This document shows, piece by piece, positions 55,498 to 61,371 of a stretch of DNA of 64,000 bases (the stretch's first letter is position 1; each line of letters opens with the position of its first letter). This stretch comes from Alkaliphilus oremlandii OhILAs (GTDB lineage: Bacteria; Bacillota; Clostridia; Peptostreptococcales; Natronincolaceae): NCBI RefSeq assembly GCF_000018325.1, contig NC_009922.1, positions 1,860,001-1,924,000 of the forward strand, given 5' to 3'. The translations under genes were made by a program, and so were the position numbers. The notes under the pieces were generated by a model. The model saw only the letters and a list, made by a program, of their open reading frames with translations, had not been told where the DNA came from and did not search any database.

Positions 55498-55589
55498 TGG
55501 CGGAGAAGGCGGGATTCGAACCCGCGCGCCACTTACGCGACCTAACGGTTTAGCAAACCGTCCTCTTCAGCCTACTTGAGTACTTCTCC
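55498..55589 (-). tRNA. tRNA-Ser (GCT)
   Basis: Class II tRNA with a long variable arm and CCA; loop TTGCTAA. Confidence 0.96.
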
Positions 55590-55597
55590 TTAGAATA

Positions 55598-55686
55598 TGG
55601 CGGAGAGAGTGGGATTCGAACCCACGGCCCCTTTCGGAGTCACTGGTTTTCAAGACCAGCTCCTTAAACCGCTCGGACATCTCTCC
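55598..55686 (-). tRNA. tRNA-Ser (TGA)
   Basis: Class II tRNA with a long variable arm and CCA; loop CTTGAAA. Confidence 0.96.
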
Positions 55687-55692
55687 TTAAAA

Positions 55693-55768
55693 TGGTGACC
55701 CATCCGCGACTCGAACGCGGGACACCCTGATTAAAAGTCAGGTGCTCTACCGACTGAGCTAATGGGTC
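55693..55768 (-). tRNA. tRNA-Lys (TTT), copy 1
   Basis: Full cloverleaf with CCA; loop CTTTTAA. Identical to the copy at 63547-63622 on the other side of the prophage. Confidence 0.97.
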
Positions 55769-55772
55769 AAAA

Positions 55773-55849
55773 TGGCTGGGATAGCAGGACTCGAACCTGC
55801 GGAATGACGGAGTCAAAGTCCGTTGCCTTACCGACTTGGCTATATCCCA
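55773..55849 (-). tRNA. tRNA-Gln (TTG)
   Basis: Full cloverleaf with CCA; loop CTTTGAC, acceptor TGGGATA. Confidence 0.96.
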
Positions 55850-55854
55850 ACACT

Positions 55855-55931
55855 TGGGGTGGATGATGGGATTCGAACCCATGCATGCAGGAGCCACAAT
55901 CCTGTGTCTTAACCACTTGACTACACCCACC
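55855..55931 (-). tRNA. tRNA-His (GTG)
   Basis: Full cloverleaf with CCA; loop TTGTGGC and the extra G at -1 paired to C73, as required for histidyl-tRNA synthetase. Confidence 0.96.
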
Positions 55932-55938
55932 ATAATAA

Positions 55939-56013
55939 TGGAGCGGAAGACGGGACTCGAACCCGCGACCCTCGCCTTGGCAAGGCGATGCTCTACCACT
56001 GAGCCACTTCCGC
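55939..56013 (-). tRNA. tRNA-Gly (GCC)
   Basis: Full cloverleaf with CCA; loop TTGCCAA. Confidence 0.97.
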
Positions 56014-56026
56014 ATATTTTGTTAAT

Positions 56027-56109
56027 TGGTGCGGGTGAAGGGAGTCGAACCCCCACGGTTGCCCGCTAGATCCTAAGTCTAGTGCGTCTGCCAATTCCGC
56101 CACACCCGC
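56027..56109 (-). tRNA. tRNA-Leu (TAG)
   Basis: Class II tRNA with variable arm and CCA; loop CTTAGGA. Confidence 0.96.
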
Positions 56110-56148
56110 ATATTTATTTATAAACGCTACTATCTATGTAAAATAATC

Positions 56149-56233
56149 TGGTGGAGGGAGAAGGATTCGAACCTTCGAAGTCGTTGACAACAGATTTACA
56201 GTCTGCCCCCTTTGGCCGCTCGGGAACCCCTCC
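56149..56233 (-). tRNA. tRNA-Tyr (GTA)
   Basis: Class II tRNA with variable arm and CCA; loop CTGTAAA. Last intact tRNA before the prophage. Confidence 0.96.
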
Positions 56234-56271
56234 TGAAATTTTATCATCTACCCATAGTAGACATTTATTAG

Positions 56272-56318
56272 ATGGTGCGCCCAGAGAGATTCGAACTCCC
56301 GACCTTCTGATTCGTAGT
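56272..56318 (-). repeat. attL: duplicated 3' half of tRNA-Arg(ACG)
   Basis: 47 bases identical to 63375-63421. Covers the tRNA from the anticodon loop to CCA; beyond 56318 the sequence no longer matches a tRNA 5' half. This is the original chromosomal 3' end, cut off by the insertion. Confidence 0.95.
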
Positions 56319-56458
56319 TTCTCTTTGGCAACAAAATTAATTATACATGACTTTTATACCTTTGTCTATACTTTTTTCACTTATTTTTTAAAATATATAT
56401 ATATTATTGTATATCTGTTGAAATTTATACATTTCGTACAATTATTTTAATTGTTTTA

Positions 56459-56546
56459 GAATATACGTTCGCCACTTTCGCCTATCCAGAACATATGTTT
56501 GACTTACTTTTATAACCTGTGTTATAATTATACTGAACATATGTTC
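56459..56546 (+). promoter_or_regulatory. SOS (LexA-box) promoter of the prophage
   Basis: TTGACT (56499-56504), 18-base spacer, TATAAT (56523-56528). A LexA/DinR-type site GAACATATGTTT (56489-56500) overlaps the -35, a perfect GAACATATGTTC (56535-56546) lies just after the -10, and a weaker GAATATACGTTC (56459-56470) is upstream. Firmicute LexA consensus is GAAC-N4-GTTC. Expected to be repressed until DNA damage. Confidence 0.8.
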
Positions 56547-56577
56547 TTATATTTTACATAGGGGGATAAAAAAATAG

Positions 56578-56667
56578 ATGGGTGAAATTAATTTAAAAAA
56601 TAATCTTATTTATTCTATTAAGATCGATAATTCAGTTTTAAAGAATATAAAAAAAACACCAAAATAG
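56578..56667 (+). CDS. 29-aa peptide under LexA-box promoter
   Basis: Small frame MGEINLKNNLIYSIKID... of 29 residues, 32 bases downstream of the second LexA box, with GGGGG 12 bases before ATG (longer than ideal). Basic C-terminus (KNIKKTPK). By position it could be an SOS-induced antirepressor or other lysis-lysogeny peptide; nothing in the sequence proves this. Convergent with the DUF2726 gene, whose stop is 4 bases away. Confidence 0.5.
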   Translation: MGEINLKNNLIYSIKIDNSVLKNIKKTPK

Positions 56668-56670
56668 TTG

Positions 56671-57246
56671 TTAATATAATTCAGTTCTTTCGGTTGTAAT
56701 ATTTAATGATTCTTTAATTTCATTAACTTCATAGCTTTCTTTTGCTTTAATTCTAATTAATGGCATTTCTACTTTTTTAAAAATTTCATTTACTAATATG
56801 TCTCTTTGGATTCTATCTTCTCTAAGGTGGCTTTTATCGTCTAATTCTATACAATATATTGGTGAAAAGTAATCTTTATCACATACTACAAAATCAATGT
56901 GTTTTGCTTTTAATTTGTTGAAATAGTATATAAAGTTTTTTTGCCGTTCTGGTATACTAATTATATCAATTATTCTTACTTTTGATAATATGATTACGTT
57001 TTCTTCCTTTAATGCTTCTTGTAAAGTTCTAAAAAATAAATTTTCGTTTTTAGTAAAAAAATATTTTTTTTTATATATATGTACTGGTCTTTCTGTAAAC
57101 ATATCTCCTTTATTTTCTTCTATTGTTTTTTCTCTAGCGCTTTTTTTCTCTAAATTTTCCTTTAAAAATATTTTTATTTTATTGAAAATTTTTTTATATA
57201 ATTTAAATAAAAAGAATAGAAAAATAATTGCTATTATATTTTCCAT
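56671..57246 (-). CDS. Membrane-anchored DUF2726 (nuclease-like) protein
   Basis: 191 aa. N-terminal membrane helix (about 3-22), a lysine-rich linker, then a DUF2726 domain (about 65-180) with the DFVVCDKD and IYCIELDDKSH segments typical of this restriction-endonuclease-like fold. AGGAG 5 bases before ATG 57246. It is a cargo gene in the lysogeny arm, transcribed with the repressor from the prophage; a role in superinfection exclusion or defence is conceivable, not shown. Confidence 0.7.
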   Translation of the reverse strand: MENIIAIIFLFFLFKLYKKIFNKIKIFLKENLEKKSAREKTIEENKGDMFTERPVHIYKKKYFFTKNENLFFRTLQEALKEENVIILSKVRIIDIISIPERQKNFIYYFNKLKAKHIDFVVCDKDYFSPIYCIELDDKSHLREDRIQRDILVNEIFKKVEMPLIRIKAKESYEVNEIKESLNITTERTELY

Positions 57247-57270
57247 AACTACTCCTCTCCCCTTTTTTAA

Positions 57271-57642
57271 CTATCTATCTCTTTTTCTTAGTCCTGTTTT
57301 CTCAATAGCTTCAATAATGTCTAATATATCCTCTGGTGATAACCCTTTCTTTTTTAACTCTTTGTTTACTTCTAAATATTCAATTCCTATTTCTTTTAAT
57401 TCTTTTGGTAAATCTTCATTTTCTAATAGAATAGCATCTTTTATACTTGTTCTCCCGATTAAATAATCTGATGTTACTTCAAATAAATCAGCTATTTTAT
57501 TGATTGTGTCTATATCTGGCTTTCTAAAATCTCTCTCATAGTTAGATACTGTTGCTATACTTACTTTTAAATACTTTGCTACTTTTTCAAGTTGCCAGCT
57601 TTTTTCTTCTCGTAATTTTTTTAATCTTTTTCCAAAAGTCAT
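57271..57642 (-). CDS. XRE (Cro/CI) family repressor, probable prophage repressor
   Basis: 123 aa from ATG 57642 (GGGAG 7 bases upstream; ATG 57660 is less likely). N-terminal helix-turn-helix about 5-58 (LEKVAKYLKVSIATVSNYERDFRKPDI) and a helical C-terminal part. Divergent from the structural genes with three operator-like repeats between, the same layout as rstR in CTX phage. Likely maintains lysogeny by repressing the rightward promoter. Confidence 0.85.
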   Translation of the reverse strand: MTFGKRLKKLREEKSWQLEKVAKYLKVSIATVSNYERDFRKPDIDTINKIADLFEVTSDYLIGRTSIKDAILLENEDLPKELKEIGIEYLEVNKELKKKGLSPEDILDIIEAIEKTGLRKRDR

Positions 57643-57664
57643 GAAATCACTCCCATTCACTATT

Positions 57665-57770
57665 ATTATACCTTTATTTTACAAAAAGAAAATCTTTTTA
57701 AACTAAACGAAAAATAAAGCTTGATTTTTTCGTTTAGTTAAATTATAATTGAAATTAACAAAACGAAAAA
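57665..57770 (+). promoter_or_regulatory. Divergent promoter and operator region of the prophage
   Basis: Three 14-bp sites: AACTAAACGAAAAA (57701-57714), its exact inverted copy (57726-57739) and AACAAAACGAAAAA (57757-57770). The rightward promoter is TTGATT (57721-57726), 17 bases, TATAAT (57744-57749), so the second site fills its spacer. A minus-strand TATAAT at 57665-57670 could serve the repressor gene. Confidence 0.75.
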
Positions 57771-57808
57771 TTAAACACAAAGTTAAATTTAAAAAGGAGT
57801 GTTGAAAA

Positions 57809-58036
57809 ATGGAATTTATTAAAAAAGGATTGGTATTTGTTGAGAAAAACACATTAGAAAGAGAGGGTAAAAAGACTTTACGATTCGTAGAGTTGGCAGA
57901 CCCTAAGACTTACAAAAATGAGGTATTCCTACTCGATGATGATTCAAAGGCAGAATTCGGTCAAGGTGAAATGGTAGATGCTGTCCTTACTGTTAAAAAC
58001 AAGTTTACAAGTATTAAACTTCAAAAGGCTTCCTAG
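57809..58036 (+). CDS. Probable ssDNA-binding protein (gV-like)
   Basis: 75 aa, soluble, beta-rich with alternating hydrophobic residues (GLVFVEKN, TLRFVELADP, AVLTVKNKFTSIKL). No motif proves function; size, composition and first place in the structural operon fit the ssDNA-binding protein that coats phage DNA (gV of Ff). ATG 57809 with AAGGAG upstream. Confidence 0.5.
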   Translation: MEFIKKGLVFVEKNTLEREGKKTLRFVELADPKTYKNEVFLLDDDSKAEFGQGEMVDAVLTVKNKFTSIKLQKAS

Positions 58037-58038
58037 AA

Positions 58039-58266
58039 ATGGAGACTACTACCATTACCGAAGTTTATGAAATCGTTTACGATTTCTCTGAACTCTTGGA
58101 AGTTTCTAATTTGCAACTTGAATCCATCAACGAATTGATATTGCACCTTAACAACATAACTGCTGGATTGCAGATTCTTATATATGTTGCTATCGCTTTT
58201 CTAGTTTGGAAAGTTATTACTGTACTAGGAAAATTGTTTGGCGGTTGGTTCTTAGGCGGTTTATAG
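58039..58266 (+). CDS. Small single-pass membrane protein (minor-coat-like)
   Basis: 75 aa with an acidic amphipathic N-terminal region (about 1-40), one membrane helix (about 43-62) and a short glycine-rich end (GKLFGGWFLGG). Two bases after the upstream gene. Position just before the major coat gene matches gVII/gIX of Ff phages; membership of the virion is inference. Confidence 0.55.
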   Translation: METTTITEVYEIVYDFSELLEVSNLQLESINELILHLNNITAGLQILIYVAIAFLVWKVITVLGKLFGGWFLGGL

Positions 58267-58281
58267 GGAGGGGGTGAAAAT

Positions 58282-58446
58282 ATGTTACATGGTGTTGCTA
58301 GTCTTATTAGTTTACAAGGGGTAGATCTTATGAAAGTTTTAGACGAAGTTGTTGCTCTTGTTCCTACAGTTTTACCAGCGGTTATTGGGTTTATAGCTTT
58401 AAGAAAAGGTCTTGCATTTGTCAAGTCTGCGTTAAAGGGTGCTTAG
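58282..58446 (+). CDS. Major coat protein (gVIII-like)
   Basis: 54 aa, or 38 aa if started or processed at Met17. From MKVLDEVVALV it has the inovirus coat layout: acidic amphipathic start, about 18 hydrophobic residues (VVALVPTVLPAVIGFIAL) and a basic C-terminus (RKGLAFVKSALKGA) to contact DNA. Very strong ribosome binding site (GGGAGGGGGTGA, 5 bases from ATG) and a terminator right after, as after gene VIII in Ff phages. No classic signal peptide. Confidence 0.8.
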   Translation: MLHGVASLISLQGVDLMKVLDEVVALVPTVLPAVIGFIALRKGLAFVKSALKGA

Positions 58447-58457
58447 AGTTCCCTACT

Positions 58458-58485
58458 GGAAGGGGTAACCCTTCCTTTATTTTTT
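58458..58485 (+). terminator. Terminator after the major coat gene
   Basis: 7-bp stem GGAAGGG/CCCTTCC, loop GTAA, then TTTATTTTTT. Equivalent in place to the central terminator of Ff phages, keeping coat expression above that of downstream genes. Confidence 0.92.
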
Positions 58486-58502
58486 AGAAAGGGGTTTTTA
58501 AT

Positions 58503-59057
58503 GTGAAAAGTAAGCGAATTTTAATTATCTCCATGATGTTTATTTTGCTTTTTACAAGTTTTTCATTTGCGGTTGATTATTCTAAAACTAAAATTCCATC
58601 TTCTTTTTCTTCTTATTCAGTTCAACATTTTATAATCTATCAAAATTCGAAAGGTAAAGTATGTGTTTTATTATCCGATGGTCGAATGACTATTGATCCT
58701 TCATCTAATAAAATTTTCACTTCTGGAACTAAAATTGGTAATTATTTTGTAAACGATGATTTGAGTGTACAAAAAAGTGGTTATATTGCTGATAGTGGTT
58801 CTCCTTCTTGGGCTGAAGGGCAACTCAATTATTCTAATTATATGTATACTAACTATGATGTTAAAAATTTAAGTGGCACTGTTTTTTTTTCAAAAACTCT
58901 TGGACCAATCCTGGAGGAAATGGTAACGACGGATGGGATGATGATGACAGTCCGCCAAGTGGTTGGTTTGATTCCATACGTGATTGGCTTTCTGATCATC
59001 TATCTAGCATTTTCGAAAGCTTGGCAGTTCCTTTTGAAGCTATTGCGGATGGCTTAA
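58503..59057 (+). CDS. Secreted membrane-anchored phage protein (pIII-like; N-terminal part of possible frameshift product)
   Basis: 184 aa in the zero frame. Signal peptide (about 1-23), ectodomain (24-130) rich in Ser/Tyr/Asn, and a C-terminal membrane anchor with basic tail (about 146-184: VVGLIPYVIGFLIIYLAF, FLLKLLRMA) that resembles the coat proteins. GTG start with AAAGGGG 8 bases upstream. At 58882-58890 a T9 run offers a slippery T-TTT-TTT; a -1 shift would join the ectodomain to the next frame, giving about 331 aa with a Gly/Asn/Asp linker, a pIII-like build. Confidence 0.75.
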   Translation: MKSKRILIISMMFILLFTSFSFAVDYSKTKIPSSFSSYSVQHFIIYQNSKGKVCVLLSDGRMTIDPSSNKIFTSGTKIGNYFVNDDLSVQKSGYIADSGSPSWAEGQLNYSNYMYTNYDVKNLSGTVFFSKTLGPILEEMVTTDGMMMTVRQVVGLIPYVIGFLIIYLAFSKAWQFLLKLLRMA

Positions 59058-59497
59058 GTAGTATAGTTTCAAGAATTACAAGTATTAGAAATCTAATTCG
59101 TGATTTTTGGGATGATATATCCTATAATTTCACATCTATAATTAATTATTTAAATCCGTTTTCTGATAAGTTTTTTCTTTGGATTGCCTTAATACCTCAA
59201 GATGGATTTTTTGAAAGTTTTTTCAATGATATATTAGGTGCTTTCAACGAGCGACTTCCATTGATTGGTCAAATTCGTGCTTTCATGGAAAATATTAAAG
59301 GTATTAATTATAGTCAAGAACTTCCGAAGTTTGAAATAACGATGCCTTCAAAATATGGTGGTGGACAGTTTTCAATTGTTGATTTTAGTTATTTTGTTCA
59401 ATATAGAGTTTATATTTTGAACTTTATTCGATTTAGTGCTTGGTTCTTCTTTATTAAGAGGTTATGGAAAACCTTGCCATTAATTATTTATAAATAG
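58865..59497 (+). CDS. Phage adsorption-protein C-terminal region (open frame; separate start unclear)
   Basis: Open from 58865; the first usable start codon is only TTG 59021 (158 aa), which has no ribosome binding site. Before it the frame encodes a linker NPGGNGNDGWDDDDSPPSGW, then an amphipathic region, and it ends with a membrane segment and basic tail (about 25 residues before the stop). Linker plus anchor is what the C-terminal half of a pIII-type protein looks like, which suggests expression as a fusion to the upstream ectodomain by -1 slippage at 58882-58890. Confidence 0.6.
   Translation, partial: KFKWHCFFFKNSWTNPGGNGNDGWDDDDSPPSGWFDSIRDWLSDHLSSIFESLAVPFEAIADGLSSIVSRITSIRNLIRDFWDDISYNFTSIINYLNPFSDKFFLWIALIPQDGFFESFFNDILGAFNERLPLIGQIRAFMENIKGINYSQELPKFEITMPSKYGGGQFSIVDFSYFVQYRVYILNFIRFSAWFFFIKRLWKTLPLIIYK
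58882..58890 (+). promoter_or_regulatory. T9 slippery run, candidate -1 frameshift or transcriptional slippage site
   Basis: Nine Ts. In the reading frame of the upstream gene the codons are GTT TTT TTT TCA, so T-TTT-TTT is present; slipping back one base enters the frame that stays open from 58865 to 59497. Could also be a homopolymer sequencing error. Confidence 0.45.
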
Positions 59498-59507
59498 GGG
59501 TGATTCA

Positions 59508-59765
59508 ATGATATTAGAATTTATATTTAACTTATTAAAAAATCTATTGATTTTAGTTATTAACCAATTATCGATACTTGAATTCAATCCCCTTACATCT
59601 GCGGTTGGCATTTTGCCTTGGTTAGTAAATATATTGTCTACTGTTGCTTTCTTTCTTCCAATAGTTGATTTGCTTACTATTTTTGGTATATGGGTTGGTA
59701 TTCGTAATTTTGATATTGTCTGGAAAGTGATACAACGGATATGGGATGCTTTACCATTCACATAA
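59508..59765 (+). CDS. Hydrophobic minor structural protein (pVI-like)
   Basis: 85 aa, almost wholly hydrophobic with two or three membrane segments and a short amphipathic basic end (VWKVIQRIWDALPF). Place between the adsorption protein and the pI ATPase matches gVI of Ff phages. ATG 59508 with GGGGTG 6 bases upstream. Confidence 0.6.
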   Translation: MILEFIFNLLKNLLILVINQLSILEFNPLTSAVGILPWLVNILSTVAFFLPIVDLLTIFGIWVGIRNFDIVWKVIQRIWDALPFT

Positions 59766-59773
59766 AAGAACGT

Positions 59774-59810
59774 TTGCCCCATGCTGACGCCTTGTGCGTA
59801 GCATGGGCAA
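59774..59810 (+). other. Strong intergenic hairpin, candidate packaging signal
   Basis: GC-rich stem in AT-rich DNA: TTGCCC, ATGCT and ACGC on the left pair with GCGT, AGCAT and GGGCAA on the right, with small bulges and a CTTGT loop. No T-tract, so not a terminator. Filamentous phages use such a hairpin to start packaging of ssDNA. Confidence 0.5.
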
Positions 59811-59829
59811 CGATTTAGGAGGTTATAAA

Positions 59830-59955
59830 ATGAATAATATTATTTTTTCGTTTTTATTAATTATGGTTTCTGCTTTATCATTATTATTTATTGGTGTTTG
59901 GTTTCTTGATTTAGCTAAATACTTTAAATCAATGGAGGATGATTTTAATGAATAG
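59830..59955 (+). CDS. 41-aa membrane protein
   Basis: 41 residues with one long hydrophobic helix (about 4-27) and an acidic tail (MEDDFNE). Excellent ribosome binding site AGGAGG 7 bases before ATG. Its 3' end overlaps the start of the Zot gene by 8 bases and contains the GGAGG used by Zot, implying translational coupling. Possibly a pXI/assembly partner or small coat protein. Confidence 0.65.
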   Translation: MNNIIFSFLLIMVSALSLLFIGVWFLDLAKYFKSMEDDFNE

Positions 59956-60760
59956 TGTATTTAAATTTATCTTTATCATATTCTCCCCGTTGATTGCTTT
60001 TATTTTGCTTGAAATATTGATGTTCTCCTTCTTTCATATTAAACACTATATTAAAGGTATGAGAGTTAAAAAAGGTGGTTCTAATTATAAAAAGCCTAGT
60101 GTTTTAAAACGTCTGCTTCTTCAATTTCCCGAACGTCTATCCCTGGATATCTATGCTCGTGATCCTTATGAGTTTAGAGAGTACGGTTTACATATGTTCT
60201 GTGGAGAACAAGGGTCGGGGAAAACAACTGCTATGGTTCACCTTTTAAATATGATTTCAGCTAAATATCCACAATCGAAAGTTCGTACCAATATGGACTA
60301 TATTGATCAAGTTGCACCCATTGCACACTGGAAAGACTTAGTCGAAAATGATAATGGTATCTACGGTCAAGTTGAGGTTCTCGATGAGATTCAGACATGG
60401 TTTAGTTCTAATCAGAGTAAAGATTTTCCTGCTGAAATGATTACAGAGATATCACAACAGAGAAAACAAAGAAAAATGCTCGTTGGTTCTGCTCAAGTAT
60501 TTTCAAGAATTGCAAAACCTATTAGAGAACAAACCACGTTTGTATATTTACCCCTTACTATATTTGGCTGCTTAACTATTGTGAGGGTATCAAAGCCACA
60601 ATATTGGAATGATGAAAAACAGGTTTTTACTCGGTATATTAAAACATATTTCTTTGTCCATACCGATGAAATTCGGAATGCTTTTGATACCTATAAGAAG
60701 ATAGAAAAGTACAAAAATGAAGGTTTTAAAGAAGAAAAGACCATTGTTATTAATCAATGA
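59948..60760 (+). CDS. Zot/pI-type phage assembly ATPase
   Basis: Inner-membrane ATPase that drives extrusion of filamentous phage. 270 aa with an N-terminal membrane helix (about 5-28), Walker A GEQGSGKT (86-93) and Walker B VEVLDE (142-147), then the QQRKQRKMLVGSAQ segment typical of Zot-family proteins. In Ff pI the membrane helix follows the ATPase; here it precedes it. ATG 59948 is preferred over 59939, since GGAGG is 9 bases upstream of the former. Hallmark gene for inovirus identification. Confidence 0.9.
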   Translation: MNSVFKFIFIIFSPLIAFILLEILMFSFFHIKHYIKGMRVKKGGSNYKKPSVLKRLLLQFPERLSLDIYARDPYEFREYGLHMFCGEQGSGKTTAMVHLLNMISAKYPQSKVRTNMDYIDQVAPIAHWKDLVENDNGIYGQVEVLDEIQTWFSSNQSKDFPAEMITEISQQRKQRKMLVGSAQVFSRIAKPIREQTTFVYLPLTIFGCLTIVRVSKPQYWNDEKQVFTRYIKTYFFVHTDEIRNAFDTYKKIEKYKNEGFKEEKTIVINQ

Positions 60761-61371
60761 TAGAATATACATTGCTTGTATAAATATACATTCTCCCATA
60801 AAATAAGCATTGTACCTGTTGCAAATACTTAAGTTTAACTATCTTTATAAATTGCCCATATTAGTGCATAAATGGAATTTGAGTACTGATATATGAACCA
60901 CTTAAAAGTACCTGTATTTCTTTATAAATGCCTTAAATTGGACTTTAAAACGATAAAAAAGCCTTAAAATCGTTAAAAATATTAGTTTTTAAAACTGAAT
61001 ATACAGTTTATACGTCACATTTTCTTCCAGAGTCTATCTCGACTTTTGGAGCCTAGAGCAATCTAAAATGAATATTGATACAAAATAAATGAGTGTTTTT
61101 ATGTGCTATGATGGCAGGAGAAGGGAGAAAAAAAGATATTTCTTCTATCTCTCCCCTATCGCCCTTCGCAAGGTAGATTAAGCACATAAAATTAAATGAA
61201 TCAATAGAATCGTGGAATACCGTAGCAAGGCGGAGGATATGCCGCGAAAGTCTATTGATTTGTTTAAAATGAATGGAGTAAGAAACGGACTTTAGGGTCT
61301 GGGTTTTCTTTACTCGACTATAGGGACACTTAATGCGAAGTGTCTTTCCAATAGTAAAAGGGGGTTTTACC
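60761..61371 (+). other. Phage intergenic region, probable replication origin
   Basis: About 610 bases without a credible gene. Contains AAACTG-AATATA-CAGTTT (60992-61009), an AACGAT/ATCGTT pair near 60950-60974, a long imperfect hairpin with 11-bp arms TTTTATGTGCT/AGCACATAAAA (61097-61191), a second with 10-bp arms AATCAATAGA/TCTATTGATT (61199-61260) holding GC-rich sub-stems, and a GACACTT/AAGTGTC hairpin (61325-61344) before rep. By analogy with Ff phages this holds the nicking site for Rep and signals for complementary-strand synthesis. Confidence 0.65.

Noticed and set aside
55664..56450. Several open frames on both strands across the tRNA array
   Set aside because: They run through well-formed tRNA genes and have no ribosome binding sites; they reflect the GC-richer tRNA sequence.
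58077..58424. 115-codon minus-strand frame in the prophage
   Set aside because: Antisense to the minor-coat-like and major-coat genes, which have strong ribosome binding sites and coherent layouts.
59480..59782. 100-codon minus-strand frame
   Set aside because: Antisense to the pVI-like gene; no ribosome binding site.
59948..60760. Conjugative or FtsK-type ATPase
   Set aside because: Size, N-terminal anchor, Walker spacing and gene context fit Zot/pI; no relaxase or conjugation genes are present.
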